DNA from: a virus
Length of the DNA stretch: 29,253 nucleotides
Strand: one strand, 5' to 3'
Virus record (IMG/VR): IMGVR_UViG_3300010392_000286
Coordinates: 1-29,253 of that record
The first letter of the stretch is position 1. Each line of letters opens with the position of its first letter. Below, in pieces: positions 6,090-13,730 of the stretch. The notes beneath the pieces were generated by a model, which ran no database searches, was not told the DNA's origin, and saw nothing but the letters and a program-made list of their open reading frames with translations. The translations under genes were made by a program, and so were the position numbers.

Positions 6090-6515
6090 ATGAAGAAAAT
6101 AAACAAAGATACAGTTAAGCACACGCAGTCTGTGATAGCTGATGTAGTTTACGAGTTGGCCAACTACCTGACTGCTACAAATTACGAAAGCGACGAAGTG
6201 TACGGTATTGAGATTGAGGTGACCGAGTTTGATAATTGCAGGGAACATGGATATCAGTACGAAGTCACTAACGGAAAGCAGAATGTAGTATTCTGCGTTT
6301 ACGAGCACAGAGATTCAGATGGATTAATAATTAACGGATGCAGGAAGGAATACGTTTCAAGCTACGGGCCTTATAATGGCGAATCCAAATACGACTATCT
6401 TGCCAGCTTTAGCTATAACGAGCACTACAAGTGCGCAAGCCAGTTATCGGAATGGCTTATAGCTGTTTACAAGGGTGAGTTTGATGAATCTATTCTGACG
6501 GAGGGTGCCAAATGA
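6090..6515 (+). CDS. hypothetical protein (141 aa)
   Basis: Of the in-frame starts at 6066 (GTG), 6075, 6084 and 6090, ATG 6090 has the best distance (7 nt) from GGAGGG and lies about 20 nt after the expected transcript start. Mixed alpha/beta product with many Tyr and Cys residues ('YEVTNGKQNVVFCVYEHRDS', 'HYKCASQLSEWLIAVYKGEF'). First gene of the 6026 transcript. No family recognised. Confidence 0.65.
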   Translation: MKKINKDTVKHTQSVIADVVYELANYLTATNYESDEVYGIEIEVTEFDNCREHGYQYEVTNGKQNVVFCVYEHRDSDGLIINGCRKEYVSSYGPYNGESKYDYLASFSYNEHYKCASQLSEWLIAVYKGEFDESILTEGAK

Positions 6516-6892
6516 ATTTCGAACAGCACCAAACAGCATACGACAGACAGCTACCAGACGAGCTAGAATCAACGCCACTGACTTATAACGATGCCAGCAA
6601 TGATAACCTATGGTATATCGCCGAAAAGCTGGCAGAGCGCGTTGCAGATGGTAAAAACCTGTCCTGGGGCTATCGCCGGTCGTTTATCACGTTTAATCAC
6701 GTTCAAACCGCATTAGCAGAAGATTACGATACGATGTACGAGCTAACACGCCTTACCATCGAATCAGACGCTAACGAGGCGCAGAAGTATCTATTGGCTA
6801 AGTGGGATGAAAAGGCAAAGGATATGATTTACGAGGCTATCGGTGAAGAAATGGGTATGCCGGTTGGGTATGATTGGTCAGACTTTATATGA
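6512..6892 (+). CDS. hypothetical protein (126 aa)
   Basis: ATGA overlap with the previous gene. Acidic and mainly helical ('NLWYIAEKLAERVADG', 'ALAEDYDTMYELTRLTIESDANEAQKYLLAKW'). No motif recognised. Its location upstream of the late promoter is where lambdoid phages carry Q, but it has no zinc or HTH signature that would support that role. Confidence 0.6.
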   Translation: MNFEQHQTAYDRQLPDELESTPLTYNDASNDNLWYIAEKLAERVADGKNLSWGYRRSFITFNHVQTALAEDYDTMYELTRLTIESDANEAQKYLLAKWDEKAKDMIYEAIGEEMGMPVGYDWSDFI

Positions 6893-7053
6893 ACAAGCAT
6901 TGCAGAAAAATAACCAAAGCCCTGGAATTCAAACCGAAAACAATTCAGGGTGTAGCGCGATTGTCAGGGCTTCGCGGCCCTGATGTCACTTATCAGATGT
7001 TCAGTCATCCAGAGTTGTTACGCATTTTTACTGAGAATGGGGGTAGAGTGTGA
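6889..7053 (+). CDS. small HTH-like protein (54 aa)
   Basis: Starts with an ATGA overlap and ends in a GTGTGA overlap with the next gene. 'KTIQGVARLSGLRGPDVTYQMFSHPELL' resembles a short helix-turn-helix ('..t...vA..sGl....v......'). 54 residues, basic N-terminus (MNKHCRKITKALEFKPK). Possible small regulator; the fold is inferred from pattern only. Confidence 0.5.
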   Translation: MNKHCRKITKALEFKPKTIQGVARLSGLRGPDVTYQMFSHPELLRIFTENGGRV

Positions 7054-7268
7054 GCGATAAAGTTAACGCGGTATTGTTAGGTAATGGCGGCTATTTAGGC
7101 ATGGGAAATGTGAAATTCCCTGTCAGCGTCAGTGCAACCATGATTGGAAGTAGCGGCATAATGGTCAGCGCGCTTGAGTTGGTTAGAGTTGGCGCAAGTC
7201 GTGACGAATTCTCATTGTCAGATGACTATTGCTTTGTGATTGGGAAGGATTGCGAGGTTGAGGAATGA
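7050..7268 (+). CDS. hypothetical protein (72 aa)
   Basis: GTG start overlapping the upstream stop, behind GGGGGTAG. Beta-rich with repeated small hydrophobics (VSVSATMIGSSGIMVSALELV), then 'SDDYCFVIGKDCEVEE'. No recognised family. ATGA overlap with the next gene. Confidence 0.55.
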   Translation: MSDKVNAVLLGNGGYLGMGNVKFPVSVSATMIGSSGIMVSALELVRVGASRDEFSLSDDYCFVIGKDCEVEE

Positions 7269-7453
7269 AACGATACGGCACAATAGCGCCTGCAATCATC
7301 GCAGAGGCGAAAACGGGTAAACATCGCACGGTGTTGTCACTATCCAATGCGGTAGGCTGTCACCCGCAATACGCGTACCGTGTGGTGAACGATAATATCG
7401 AAGCATTTACAGCGATACATAAAGCTAAGAAAAGTTGGAGGGAGAAAAGATGA
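7265..7453 (+). CDS. small HTH-like protein (62 aa)
   Basis: Basic 62-residue product with 'TVLSLSNAVGCHPQYAYRVVNDNIEAF' (about 22-48), a helix-turn-helix-like 'slsnavGchpqya.rvv' core. ATGA overlap at the front; the tail overlaps the next gene by 4 nt. The third small HTH-like ORF of this middle region (with 5053 and 6889). Confidence 0.5.
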   Translation: MKRYGTIAPAIIAEAKTGKHRTVLSLSNAVGCHPQYAYRVVNDNIEAFTAIHKAKKSWREKR

Positions 7454-7725
7454 GTGAGGCTGAGTTTACGAAAGGCGAGTGGATTGTTTTAGATGGGGCA
7501 TTTGTTTATGCGCTTAACGATGACGGCGTTAATCAATTTGATTTAACTATTCAGGGTCATGGCGATAAGGGTGCGTCAGATAATGAGTTGCAGGCAAATG
7601 CCCACCTAATAGCAGCGGCACCGGAGCTTTATGATTTCATCGAGGATTTATCACAAAACTCAGAGGATGTCACACAGCGAGAAGAGGCAAAGAGACTACT
7701 AGCAAAAGCGCGGGGTGAGGTATGA
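7450..7725 (+). CDS. conserved phage protein of unknown function (91 aa)
   Basis: Start set at ATG 7450, 7 nt after GGAGGG, not at the upstream TTG. The product has the layout of a common small phage family: 'FTKGEWIV' near the start and 'NAHLIAAAPELYDFIEDL' in the middle ('..aNAhLIaaAPeLlealk.l'). That conserved block makes the call secure even though its biochemical role is unknown. Confidence 0.75.
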   Translation: MSEAEFTKGEWIVLDGAFVYALNDDGVNQFDLTIQGHGDKGASDNELQANAHLIAAAPELYDFIEDLSQNSEDVTQREEAKRLLAKARGEV

Positions 7726-7892
7726 ACGAATTCTACTACACATACATGGTAATCACATTCGCCGGTATAGCCTGGGCATCACTTGAGCTTGCATGGGGTG
7801 AGTATATCGAGCAGACGAAAGGTAATGTTGTTGCTATGGGTTTAGGTTGGGCTGTTTGGCTGTTTATGCTTGGATGGGGGTTGTTGTCGTGA
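7722..7892 (+). CDS. small membrane protein (56 aa)
   Basis: ATGA overlap with the previous gene. Two hydrophobic segments (about 7-23, TYMVITFAGIAWASLEL, and about 36-55, VVAMGLGWAVWLFMLGWGLL) separated by GEYIEQTKG. A two-pass inner-membrane protein of unknown role. Confidence 0.55.
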   Translation: MNEFYYTYMVITFAGIAWASLELAWGEYIEQTKGNVVAMGLGWAVWLFMLGWGLLS

Positions 7893-8068
7893 ACTACCGC
7901 GCATCAACAACGATAGGCGGTAAAGAATACTCGTGTGACATATACGACGCACGGAACCTCCAAGAGGCCGAGCACGCATTTCAACAATGGATGTATAGCG
8001 AATATGAGCTGGACTTCATGCAGTTGCCTATCGGGGTTAGTTATCAACCTTTGGTGGTTAATGATTGA
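7889..8068 (+). CDS. small hypothetical protein (59 aa)
   Basis: GTG 7889 overlaps the previous stop (GTGA) and follows GGATGGGGG; the longer frame from 7847 lies inside the membrane gene. Sequence MNYRASTTIGGKEYSCDIYD, then an acidic helix. Its stop overlaps the -35 box of the late promoter. Confidence 0.5.
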   Translation: MNYRASTTIGGKEYSCDIYDARNLQEAEHAFQQWMYSEYELDFMQLPIGVSYQPLVVND

Positions 8069-8093
8069 CACCACACAACTAACCCGCTATGTT
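8065..8093 (+). promoter_or_regulatory. putative late promoter (pR'-like)
   Basis: Consensus TTGACA (8065-8070), ideal 17-nt spacer, TATGTT (8088-8093). Transcription would start near 8100 and meet the terminator at 8119-8144 after about 45 nt, unless modified. A strong promoter immediately followed by a terminator ahead of the terminase genes is how lambdoid late operons are arranged for antitermination. Confidence 0.7.
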
Positions 8094-8118
8094 AAAGACT
8101 GTTTCTTCCCCTCCAGTT

Positions 8119-8144
8119 GCCCTGTTATCCGCAGGGCTTTTTTT
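8119..8144 (+). terminator. intrinsic terminator between late promoter and terminase genes
   Basis: GCCCTG (8119-8124), 7-nt loop, CAGGGC (8132-8137) and seven T residues (8138-8144). Strong by inspection. It ends the middle operon and would also stop transcripts from the 8065 promoter. Confidence 0.85.
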
Positions 8145-8194
8145 ATCCCATCATGTGGTATATTTAAGACTGATTAATTAACGGTGTTGATTAT

Positions 8195-8605
8195 ATGGGA
8201 TTCGGCAGGCCGACAGAGTACACAGAAGAAATGTTATGTAAGGCGATTGATTACGTTCAGTCATTTGCAGAGAACGGCTGCGCACCGAATAACCCTATAG
8301 AGGTTTTCCCTTCCATTGTTGGTCTTTGCAAGCACATCAACCGGTCCAAATCCATCGTCTACGATTGGGCGAAACATAAAGACAAAAGTGATTTTTCGGA
8401 CATTTTATCGTGCGTAAACGAATTGCAAGAGGTTTTTCTTCTGAATAAAGGGCTAAATGGCGAATTTAATCCGGCAGTAACGAAGATGATACTTAGTAAA
8501 CACGGATACTCCGACAAGGTAGAGCAGGACCACAAATCATCAGATGGCACTATGAGTCCAACCCGTATTGAATTGGTCGCGCCAGATGACCACCGCGAAG
8601 ATTGA
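8195..8605 (+). CDS. terS: terminase small subunit
   Basis: 136 residues. 'GRPTEYTEEMLCKAIDYVQS' at the front and 'FPSIVGLCKHINRSKSIVYDWAKHKD' at about 44-69 form the helix-turn-helix DNA-recognition domain seen in Sf6/P22-type small terminases ('GRPs.y......i......g.s...vc......s..tvyrWl..h..F'). The middle is a helical oligomerisation segment, and 'ILSKHGYSDKVEQDHKSSDG' is the usual end. It recognises the pac site and stimulates the large subunit. It overlaps terL by 20 nt. The Shine-Dalgarno is weak; an extended -10 like TGGTATATT (8156-8164) lies 30 nt upstream. Confidence 0.8.
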   Translation: MGFGRPTEYTEEMLCKAIDYVQSFAENGCAPNNPIEVFPSIVGLCKHINRSKSIVYDWAKHKDKSDFSDILSCVNELQEVFLLNKGLNGEFNPAVTKMILSKHGYSDKVEQDHKSSDGTMSPTRIELVAPDDHRED

Positions 8606-9827
8606 AATCCCGCCTAAACTATTAACCGTATTCTCAAAGCCCCGTGGTTATTACCGCTACCGTGGCGCACATGGTGGGCGGGGTTCAGGTAAAACACGCA
8701 CATTCGCATTAATGACAGCCGTACATGGTTATCAGATGGGCATGAATGGCGAGTCTGGCGTTATACTCTGTGCACGTGAACACTTAAATTCCCTTGATGA
8801 TTCGAGCATGGAAGAAATCAAGCAGGCTATCCGGTCTGTTGATTGGCTTTCTGCGTATTGGGAGATAGGTGAAAAGTACATTCGGTCTATTGATGGGCGC
8901 ATCAAATACGTGTTTGCCGGTCTGCGTCATAATCTTGACAGTATCAAGTCAAAGGCAAAGATTCTGTTATGCTGGATTGACGAGGCAGAGACGGTAAGTG
9001 AAACGGCCTACAAGAAACTAATTCCGACAGTACGTGAAGCCAACTCCGAAATATGGGTGACATGGAACCCTGAGAAAGACGGAAGCCCAACGGACCTTAG
9101 ATTCAGAAAGCGCGACAGGGATGATTCTATATTCGTCGAAATGAATTACATGGATAATCCGTGGTTTCCTGATGTGCTAGACCAGGATAGGCTATCAGAC
9201 CTTAAATCACTCGACCCGCAAACATACGCGCATATTTGGGAAGGCACTTACCTTGAGAATTCAGATAGCCAGGTGTTTGCTAATAAGGTTCGCGTCGCAG
9301 AATTTAAGCCTGGCGCTGATTGGGATGGGCCATATTGCGGATTGGACTTTGGATTCTCTCTCGACCCGACAGCAGCAACAAAGTGCTGGGTTTACGATGG
9401 TCGCCTATGGGTGGAGTATGAAGCAGGACGCACAAAGCTTGAGCTTGACGATACAACCGAATTTATCACTAAGAAAATACCCGACTTCCACAAATACGTT
9501 TGCCGCGCCGATTCTGCCCGACCTGAGTCAATCAGTTATCTTGTCAATCACGGCATGCCACGCGTTATTGGTGTGGATAAGTGGAAAGGTAGCGTTGAGG
9601 ATGGCGTTCAGCATATGCGCTCATACAAAGAGATTGTTGTTCACCCGCGCTGTGAAGAGACCAGAAAAGAAATGCGCATGTACAGCTACAAGGTAGACAG
9701 GCTGACTGGCGACGTATTACCTGATATAGTGGATAAACACAATCACTACATTGATTCGATTCGCTACGGGATTAGTCCGTTGATTCAGCAGAAGCGTAAA
9801 CCAGCAGCCGCACCGAGGTTTGGATGA
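8586..9827 (+). CDS. terL: terminase large subunit
   Basis: ATG 8586 is preferred to an in-frame TTG at 8568; 413 residues. ATPase domain: Walker A 'GAHGGRGSGKT' (about 26-36) and Walker B with catalytic Glu 'ILLCWIDEAE' (about 126-135). RNase H-like nuclease domain: 'GLDFGFSLDP' (about 252), 'RADSARPESI' and 'DKHNHYIDSIRYG' near the end supply the acidic residues. This matches Sf6/P22-type Terminase_3 proteins, which package headful concatemers. It motors DNA into the prohead and cuts it. Confidence 0.92.
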   Translation: MTTAKIEIPPKLLTVFSKPRGYYRYRGAHGGRGSGKTRTFALMTAVHGYQMGMNGESGVILCAREHLNSLDDSSMEEIKQAIRSVDWLSAYWEIGEKYIRSIDGRIKYVFAGLRHNLDSIKSKAKILLCWIDEAETVSETAYKKLIPTVREANSEIWVTWNPEKDGSPTDLRFRKRDRDDSIFVEMNYMDNPWFPDVLDQDRLSDLKSLDPQTYAHIWEGTYLENSDSQVFANKVRVAEFKPGADWDGPYCGLDFGFSLDPTAATKCWVYDGRLWVEYEAGRTKLELDDTTEFITKKIPDFHKYVCRADSARPESISYLVNHGMPRVIGVDKWKGSVEDGVQHMRSYKEIVVHPRCEETRKEMRMYSYKVDRLTGDVLPDIVDKHNHYIDSIRYGISPLIQQKRKPAAAPRFG

Positions 9828-10039
9828 ATATTGTAAACATGAGAAACGACACAGCATTAAACCCTGATAACGTGCTAGACGCTGCAAAGGGTGAGTACGA
9901 GTCAGTGTTTGTTATTGGGTACGACCATGAGGGTATAATGGATGCGAGGTCAACAACCAATTTAAACGCGGCGCAAATCCTGTTTCTGCTGGAGTGCTTT
10001 AAAAATAAACTCTTGAACGGGGATTATGCGGATGATTGA
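9824..10039 (+). CDS. conserved small hypothetical protein (71 aa)
   Basis: ATGA overlap with terL. 'YESVFVIGYDHEGIMDARSTTNLNAAQILFLLECFKNKLL' resembles a family of small phage proteins ('..vmvigyd.dG....ass..n...alwllek.k..l'), often found in this position or among early genes. Function unknown. Confidence 0.6.
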   Translation: MNIVNMRNDTALNPDNVLDAAKGEYESVFVIGYDHEGIMDARSTTNLNAAQILFLLECFKNKLLNGDYADD

Positions 10040-10250
10040 GAAAAGAATATTCACAAAGCACGCAGCAGAAAGATATATGGAGCGATACCCTAAGCTAGAT
10101 TTTAAGCTCGCCTCAAGCCAAGTTAACAGGGTAAGTAAGAAAGACAAGCCTATGCGCAACAAAGAAAAGCGCAGTAAGTGTAAATTGTATAAATCATGGC
10201 TTGGCCCTACTTTTGTTGTAGTTGGTAATTACGTGGTTACTGTCCTATGA
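10026..10250 (+). CDS. small basic protein, DUF4258-like pattern
   Basis: 74 residues; ATG 10026 overlaps the previous gene, and ATG 10032 has slightly better spacing to GGGGA. 'FTKHAAERYMERYP' near the start and 'CKLYKSWLGPTFVVVGNYVVTVL' at the end recall DUF4258-type domains ('fskHa.eR..eR', '..l.vv...d.vvTv'), a fold related to small RNases of toxin systems. The similarity is weak. The gene sits between terminase and head morphogenesis genes. Confidence 0.5.
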   Translation: MRMIEKRIFTKHAAERYMERYPKLDFKLASSQVNRVSKKDKPMRNKEKRSKCKLYKSWLGPTFVVVGNYVVTVL

Positions 10251-10981
10251 CAATCACAATAAACCTAGACGCACAACTAATGCACGAGGCGTACCTTGAT
10301 AGGTTAAATTCAGGGTATATCAACGCGTCTGTGTATCCAGGGTTAGAAGAAACTTACCGGCTAATCAGGTTGCTCATTCTTGACGGTGGCCTGCCACGCA
10401 CACCAAAACAGCTTGAGACTATCGAGCGGCGCATACAGCGCATCATCGAATTAAACTCAGGATGGGCAGATTACACCAAGGATATGCAGGAGGCGGCATT
10501 GTACGAAGTGCGCTACATGTTGCGCAATACTGAGTTAACGCCACCGGCAAAGAATGAGATTCTATCCTTCATCGGCGAGCAAATGGTTGTCATGGAGCAG
10601 TCAAAGCAGGCTGGTTTCTGGGATGAATTCATAACGGGCAATAACGCTGGACGCAATCAGCGCATTATGTCAATGGTTCGGCAAGGCTATTCACGCGCTG
10701 AGACAGTCAATCAGGTGCTAAAGAATATCCGCGCTGAGTTTGACGGCACGCTAAAAACTCGCGCCGAGTCATTAGCCAGAACAGCGTTCACGCATTACGT
10801 GCAACAGGCAAGGCGGGCAAACGTATCTGCGCATCCTAAGTATTATCAGGAAGCGATATTTGCTGCTGTGTGGGATAATCGGACTAGCCTGATATGCCGC
10901 ACCAACTCAAGAAACGGTTTAAGGCTGACGACCCAAAGCTACCGATTCCACCGTTACACCCAAACTGCCGTAGCACACTAA
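10247..10981 (+). CDS. head morphogenesis protein (SPP1 gp7/Mu F-like), 5' part of a split gene
   Basis: 244 residues in this frame. The region 'LKTRAESLARTAFTHYVQQARRANVSAHPKYYQEAIFAAVWDNRTSLICR' is the minor head protein core ('...iaRTe...a.n.a...........i.....Ws.vlD.rTc..C'). The family motif normally goes straight on to a Pro-rich '.p.pPlHPnCRs', which here is in the -1 frame (next entry). After 'CRTNSRNG' this frame runs on as an unrelated Arg/Thr/His-rich tail to 10981. The protein enters the prohead and may be ejected with DNA. Either one base is missing around 10905-10920 or ribosomes shift there. Confidence 0.75.
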   Translation: MTITINLDAQLMHEAYLDRLNSGYINASVYPGLEETYRLIRLLILDGGLPRTPKQLETIERRIQRIIELNSGWADYTKDMQEAALYEVRYMLRNTELTPPAKNEILSFIGEQMVVMEQSKQAGFWDEFITGNNAGRNQRIMSMVRQGYSRAETVNQVLKNIRAEFDGTLKTRAESLARTAFTHYVQQARRANVSAHPKYYQEAIFAAVWDNRTSLICRTNSRNGLRLTTQSYRFHRYTQTAVAH

Positions 10982-11346
10982 TCTACGGTCCTGAAGGCTT
11001 CGAGCTAACCGGTCAACAGGTTGCCATAGGCGGTAAGTCGGGACCGGCAGCAAAAGAGGCGTTCGAGAAGAAAGAGGCCCGCACGGATGGCAAACCAAAG
11101 TATCGAGGCAAGCGCGACAAAGACGCATTTGACCCGACAACAGTTAGAAGTGATACCAGCCACGAGGCATGGTTACGCAGACAGCCTAGATGGTTTGTTG
11201 AGTCATCGCTTGGTACTACAAGGGCCAAACTGTTTCTTGACGGCAAATTATCGCTATCCAAATTCACCGATATGACGGGCCGCACAATCACATTAAACGA
11301 GCTTGAGCAAGAGGAATCGACAGTATTTAAGCGATTGGGCTTGTAA
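10894..11346 (+). CDS. head morphogenesis protein, 3' part in the -1 frame
   Basis: The overlapping frame carries 'RFKADDPKLPIPPLHPNCRSTL', the conserved end of the Mu F/SPP1 gp7 domain, followed by about 110 residues ending RLGL. Read in continuity with the previous entry, the junction is roughly 'CRTNSRN' to 'RFKADDPK'. The sequence at the junction (AAGAAACGG) is not a classic X XXY YYZ heptamer, but one extra A in the run would restore the frame. The ATG at 10894 lies inside the upstream frame, so independent translation of this piece is doubtful. Confidence 0.65.
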   Translation: MPHQLKKRFKADDPKLPIPPLHPNCRSTLIYGPEGFELTGQQVAIGGKSGPAAKEAFEKKEARTDGKPKYRGKRDKDAFDPTTVRSDTSHEAWLRRQPRWFVESSLGTTRAKLFLDGKLSLSKFTDMTGRTITLNELEQEESTVFKRLGL

Positions 11347-11360
11347 GTGGTTAGACCAGT
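11346..11360. promoter_or_regulatory. orphan copy of the shared 15-bp element
   Basis: AGTGGTTAGACCAGT on the plus strand, ACTGGTCTAACCACT on the minus. It overlaps the stop of the head morphogenesis gene, 36 nt before the portal start. Unlike the other copies it has no leftward gene and no -10 at the fixed spacing (AAATAC). A second dyad, CTGGT-N8-ACCAG, lies at 11424-11441 inside the portal gene. Confidence 0.5.
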
Positions 11361-11396
11361 GGCTAAAATTGGAGCAAATATCAAAAGGCGCATCAA

Positions 11397-12959
11397 ATGG
11401 CAGAATTAACACGCAATGACACACTGGTTAGCTCAGACCAGCACCCAGATTATTATTTTGCTGCAAATTTAATGCGCATTGGTCGCGACTGCCTAGAAGG
11501 TGAGCCTCGCATAAAAGAGGCAAGACAAGCATATCTCAAACACCCGTCAGATATCGATACTGATTCAACGGCGGCAGTTGCTCGTTATGACAGATTCATC
11601 GACGGCGCAGAGTACGACAACGCGCCAGCAGAAACTAAACGCGCATTGCTTGGTAAGATGCGTATTGCCGATTCTGATATTGAGCTACCTGAGCGTATCG
11701 AGTACTCGGTTGATGACTGCGACGGTGATGGACGCTCGTTAGTCTCTGCCATTCAATCTGCTGTTGGCCGTGCGCTGATGAATAAGTATGACTTTTTGGT
11801 CGTTGACTATCAGGGGTTGGGCGATGCTGACCTAGATAGCGTTACGATTGCAGATGTTCGCGCGGCTAACCCGAGAGCCAAGATTAAGCAATACAGCCGT
11901 GAAAACGTCGTTGATTGGAATTTCGCCCGCATTAATGGGGTGATGCAACTTGAGTACATCAAACTGCTTGAGCGCGGCTATGACTTCGACAAAACTACAG
12001 GCCAGCGTGTAAACATTGAGTCCTATCTAATCCTGGCGCTTGATGATGAGGGCAATTACTACCAGCAAAAAGAGATATTCAAAGAAGGTGTATCTGACGA
12101 GCCTTCAGAACCTTCCTATGTCTCAGTATCTGGCCAACCGTTAAAATGGCTACCTGTTTTCGTTGTCGCTGACGAGTATTTAGAAGCCGGTGAATTTCCG
12201 CGCTCTATGGGCTACCTGTTCCCAATCTGCCTTAAATCGCTTGATAAATATCGCGTGTCTGCTGTGTATAAAGAGGTTCAGCGAAGTCTTGCGCCTACTA
12301 CGTTTACTGGCGGGTGGAAAGAAGGTGATGCTAAGATATTCAAAGAGGCTAACAACGGGCGTGAATACATCGCTACCGGTCCGACATCGGTTAACAACCT
12401 GCCTGAAGGCGTAACAGTAGACATTGTGTCAGGCTCCGCAGAGATGGGTGATTTTCAGTGGTACTTTGACGCGACTGACAAAAAGATTCGATCCATGGGT
12501 GGCTCTGTCAAATCTGAGTCTGTCAATATGACGGCAACTGAGGCTGACATAAACGCCACCGACCAGAACGCCATGCTTGAATCGTTAGCGCACAACACAG
12601 AAGAGGCTTTCATCATGGCTTGTCAGTGCCGCGCTATGTTTGAGGGTTTGGTGTCGCCGGACAACATGCAAGATTTAGATGTATCGATTAACCTGCCTCG
12701 TGATTTTGCAACGCCTCGACTGACTGTTGATGAGGTTCGCGTAATCTTTGAAGGCCGCACGAATGGCGCATTCAGTCACGCAGAAATGATGCGACAATTG
12801 CAAAACGGCGGCTGGCTGATTGAGGATATCGAAACAGTATTGGCAGAAATGGAAATGGACATGGGCGACCCTGTAGTGGCCCGACCAGTTGACAGCGTAA
12901 ACGAATCGGTACAAAATGACGATAACCCTGACGATGAGCAGGACAACGCTACGGTGTAG
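11397..12959 (+). CDS. portal protein (DUF4055-type)
   Basis: 520 residues, right for a portal. The N-terminal 'ANLMRIGRDCLEGEPRIKEARQAYLKHP' and 'YDRFIDGAEYDNAPAETKRALLGKM' match the start of DUF4055 portals ('...i.D...Ge..vk.ag..yLp......y..yk.RA.fyn...r.v..l.g.'). 'SMGYLFPICLKSLDKYRVSAVYKEVQRSLAPTTFTGG' follows the family's central block, and 'ESVNMTATEADINATDQNAMLESLAHNTEEAF' is the long portal stem helix. The acidic C-terminus (DDNPDDEQDNATV) is typical. It forms the dodecameric vertex through which DNA enters. Order terL, morphogenesis, portal, scaffold, coat supports the call. Confidence 0.8.
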   Translation: MAELTRNDTLVSSDQHPDYYFAANLMRIGRDCLEGEPRIKEARQAYLKHPSDIDTDSTAAVARYDRFIDGAEYDNAPAETKRALLGKMRIADSDIELPERIEYSVDDCDGDGRSLVSAIQSAVGRALMNKYDFLVVDYQGLGDADLDSVTIADVRAANPRAKIKQYSRENVVDWNFARINGVMQLEYIKLLERGYDFDKTTGQRVNIESYLILALDDEGNYYQQKEIFKEGVSDEPSEPSYVSVSGQPLKWLPVFVVADEYLEAGEFPRSMGYLFPICLKSLDKYRVSAVYKEVQRSLAPTTFTGGWKEGDAKIFKEANNGREYIATGPTSVNNLPEGVTVDIVSGSAEMGDFQWYFDATDKKIRSMGGSVKSESVNMTATEADINATDQNAMLESLAHNTEEAFIMACQCRAMFEGLVSPDNMQDLDVSINLPRDFATPRLTVDEVRVIFEGRTNGAFSHAEMMRQLQNGGWLIEDIETVLAEMEMDMGDPVVARPVDSVNESVQNDDNPDDEQDNATV

Positions 12960-12984
12960 CATAACTAATTTAGGCGGTGCTTAA

Positions 12985-13719
12985 ATGTTTGTAGAATCAC
13001 TTGATAACTTGCCGGATGAATTAAAATCTCAGTTTGTTGAGGTAGAGATTGACGGCAAAAAGGGCTTTCAGGATAAAGACGCGCATGAGTTGCGCAATCA
13101 TTTGTTTAACGTTAAGAACGAAAACAAAGACCTGAAAACACGGTGCGGCGAGGCATCCGAAACCCTGAAAGGGTATGAAGAGGCCAAGCAACGCGAAATC
13201 GAAGAGGCCCGTAAAAAGGCTTTGGAAGAGGCGCGCAAATCTGGCAATACTGAATTGTTCGAGCAGCAATTAGCTGACGCAAAGAAACGATTCGGCGAAA
13301 CGGAAAGCCAGTACCAGGAAAGAATTAAGGGTTTAGAGGACCGCATTAAGGGTGAGAAGCGTAATGCGATTGTCGCGGACTTAGCAAGTGAGTACGCATC
13401 GAAAGACGGTGCAGCAGCATTTAAGCGCCTTGTCTCATCAATGATTGATGTGGACATTGAAAGCGGTAAAGAAATCTATCTTGATGATAATGGCGGTGCC
13501 ACATCATTGGATAAAAGTGGGTTTATTGCTGAGTTGAAGAAAAACGCAGTATTTGCCCCAGTGTTAAAAGCTGACGTTGTAACCAGCGGAGGCGGTAAAG
13601 TGAACGGCGGTGGAAGTGGCGGTGCTACTGTTAAAACAGCCTCAAGAGCCGAATTTGAAGGATGGAATCAGGCGCAACGGTCTGAGTTCTTCAAGAAAGG
13701 CGGTAAATTAACTGATTAA
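12985..13719 (+). CDS. capsid scaffolding protein
   Basis: 244 residues, highly charged. A coiled coil spans about residues 35-135 (NVKNENKDLKTRCGEASETL onward, rich in E/K/R heptads). A linker then contains GGGKVNGGGSGG (about 205-216), followed by a basic C-terminal helix (WNQAQRSEFFKKGGKLTD), which in scaffolding proteins binds the coat. Position immediately before the coat gene is diagnostic. It directs prohead assembly and leaves before packaging. GGCGGTG serves as Shine-Dalgarno. Confidence 0.8.
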   Translation: MFVESLDNLPDELKSQFVEVEIDGKKGFQDKDAHELRNHLFNVKNENKDLKTRCGEASETLKGYEEAKQREIEEARKKALEEARKSGNTELFEQQLADAKKRFGETESQYQERIKGLEDRIKGEKRNAIVADLASEYASKDGAAAFKRLVSSMIDVDIESGKEIYLDDNGGATSLDKSGFIAELKKNAVFAPVLKADVVTSGGGKVNGGGSGGATVKTASRAEFEGWNQAQRSEFFKKGGKLTD

Positions 13720-13730
13720 GGTATTTTAAA

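Noticed and set aside
6512-6892. Assignment of the 126-residue ORF as a Q antiterminator
   Set aside because: Position is suggestive but there is no zinc-finger, HTH or sequence pattern of any Q family that I know.
12875-12889. AGTGGCCCGACCAGT inside the portal gene, 12 of 15 matches to the shared element
   Set aside because: Lies within coding sequence, the three mismatches include the core, and no -10 lies at 17-18 nt on either side.
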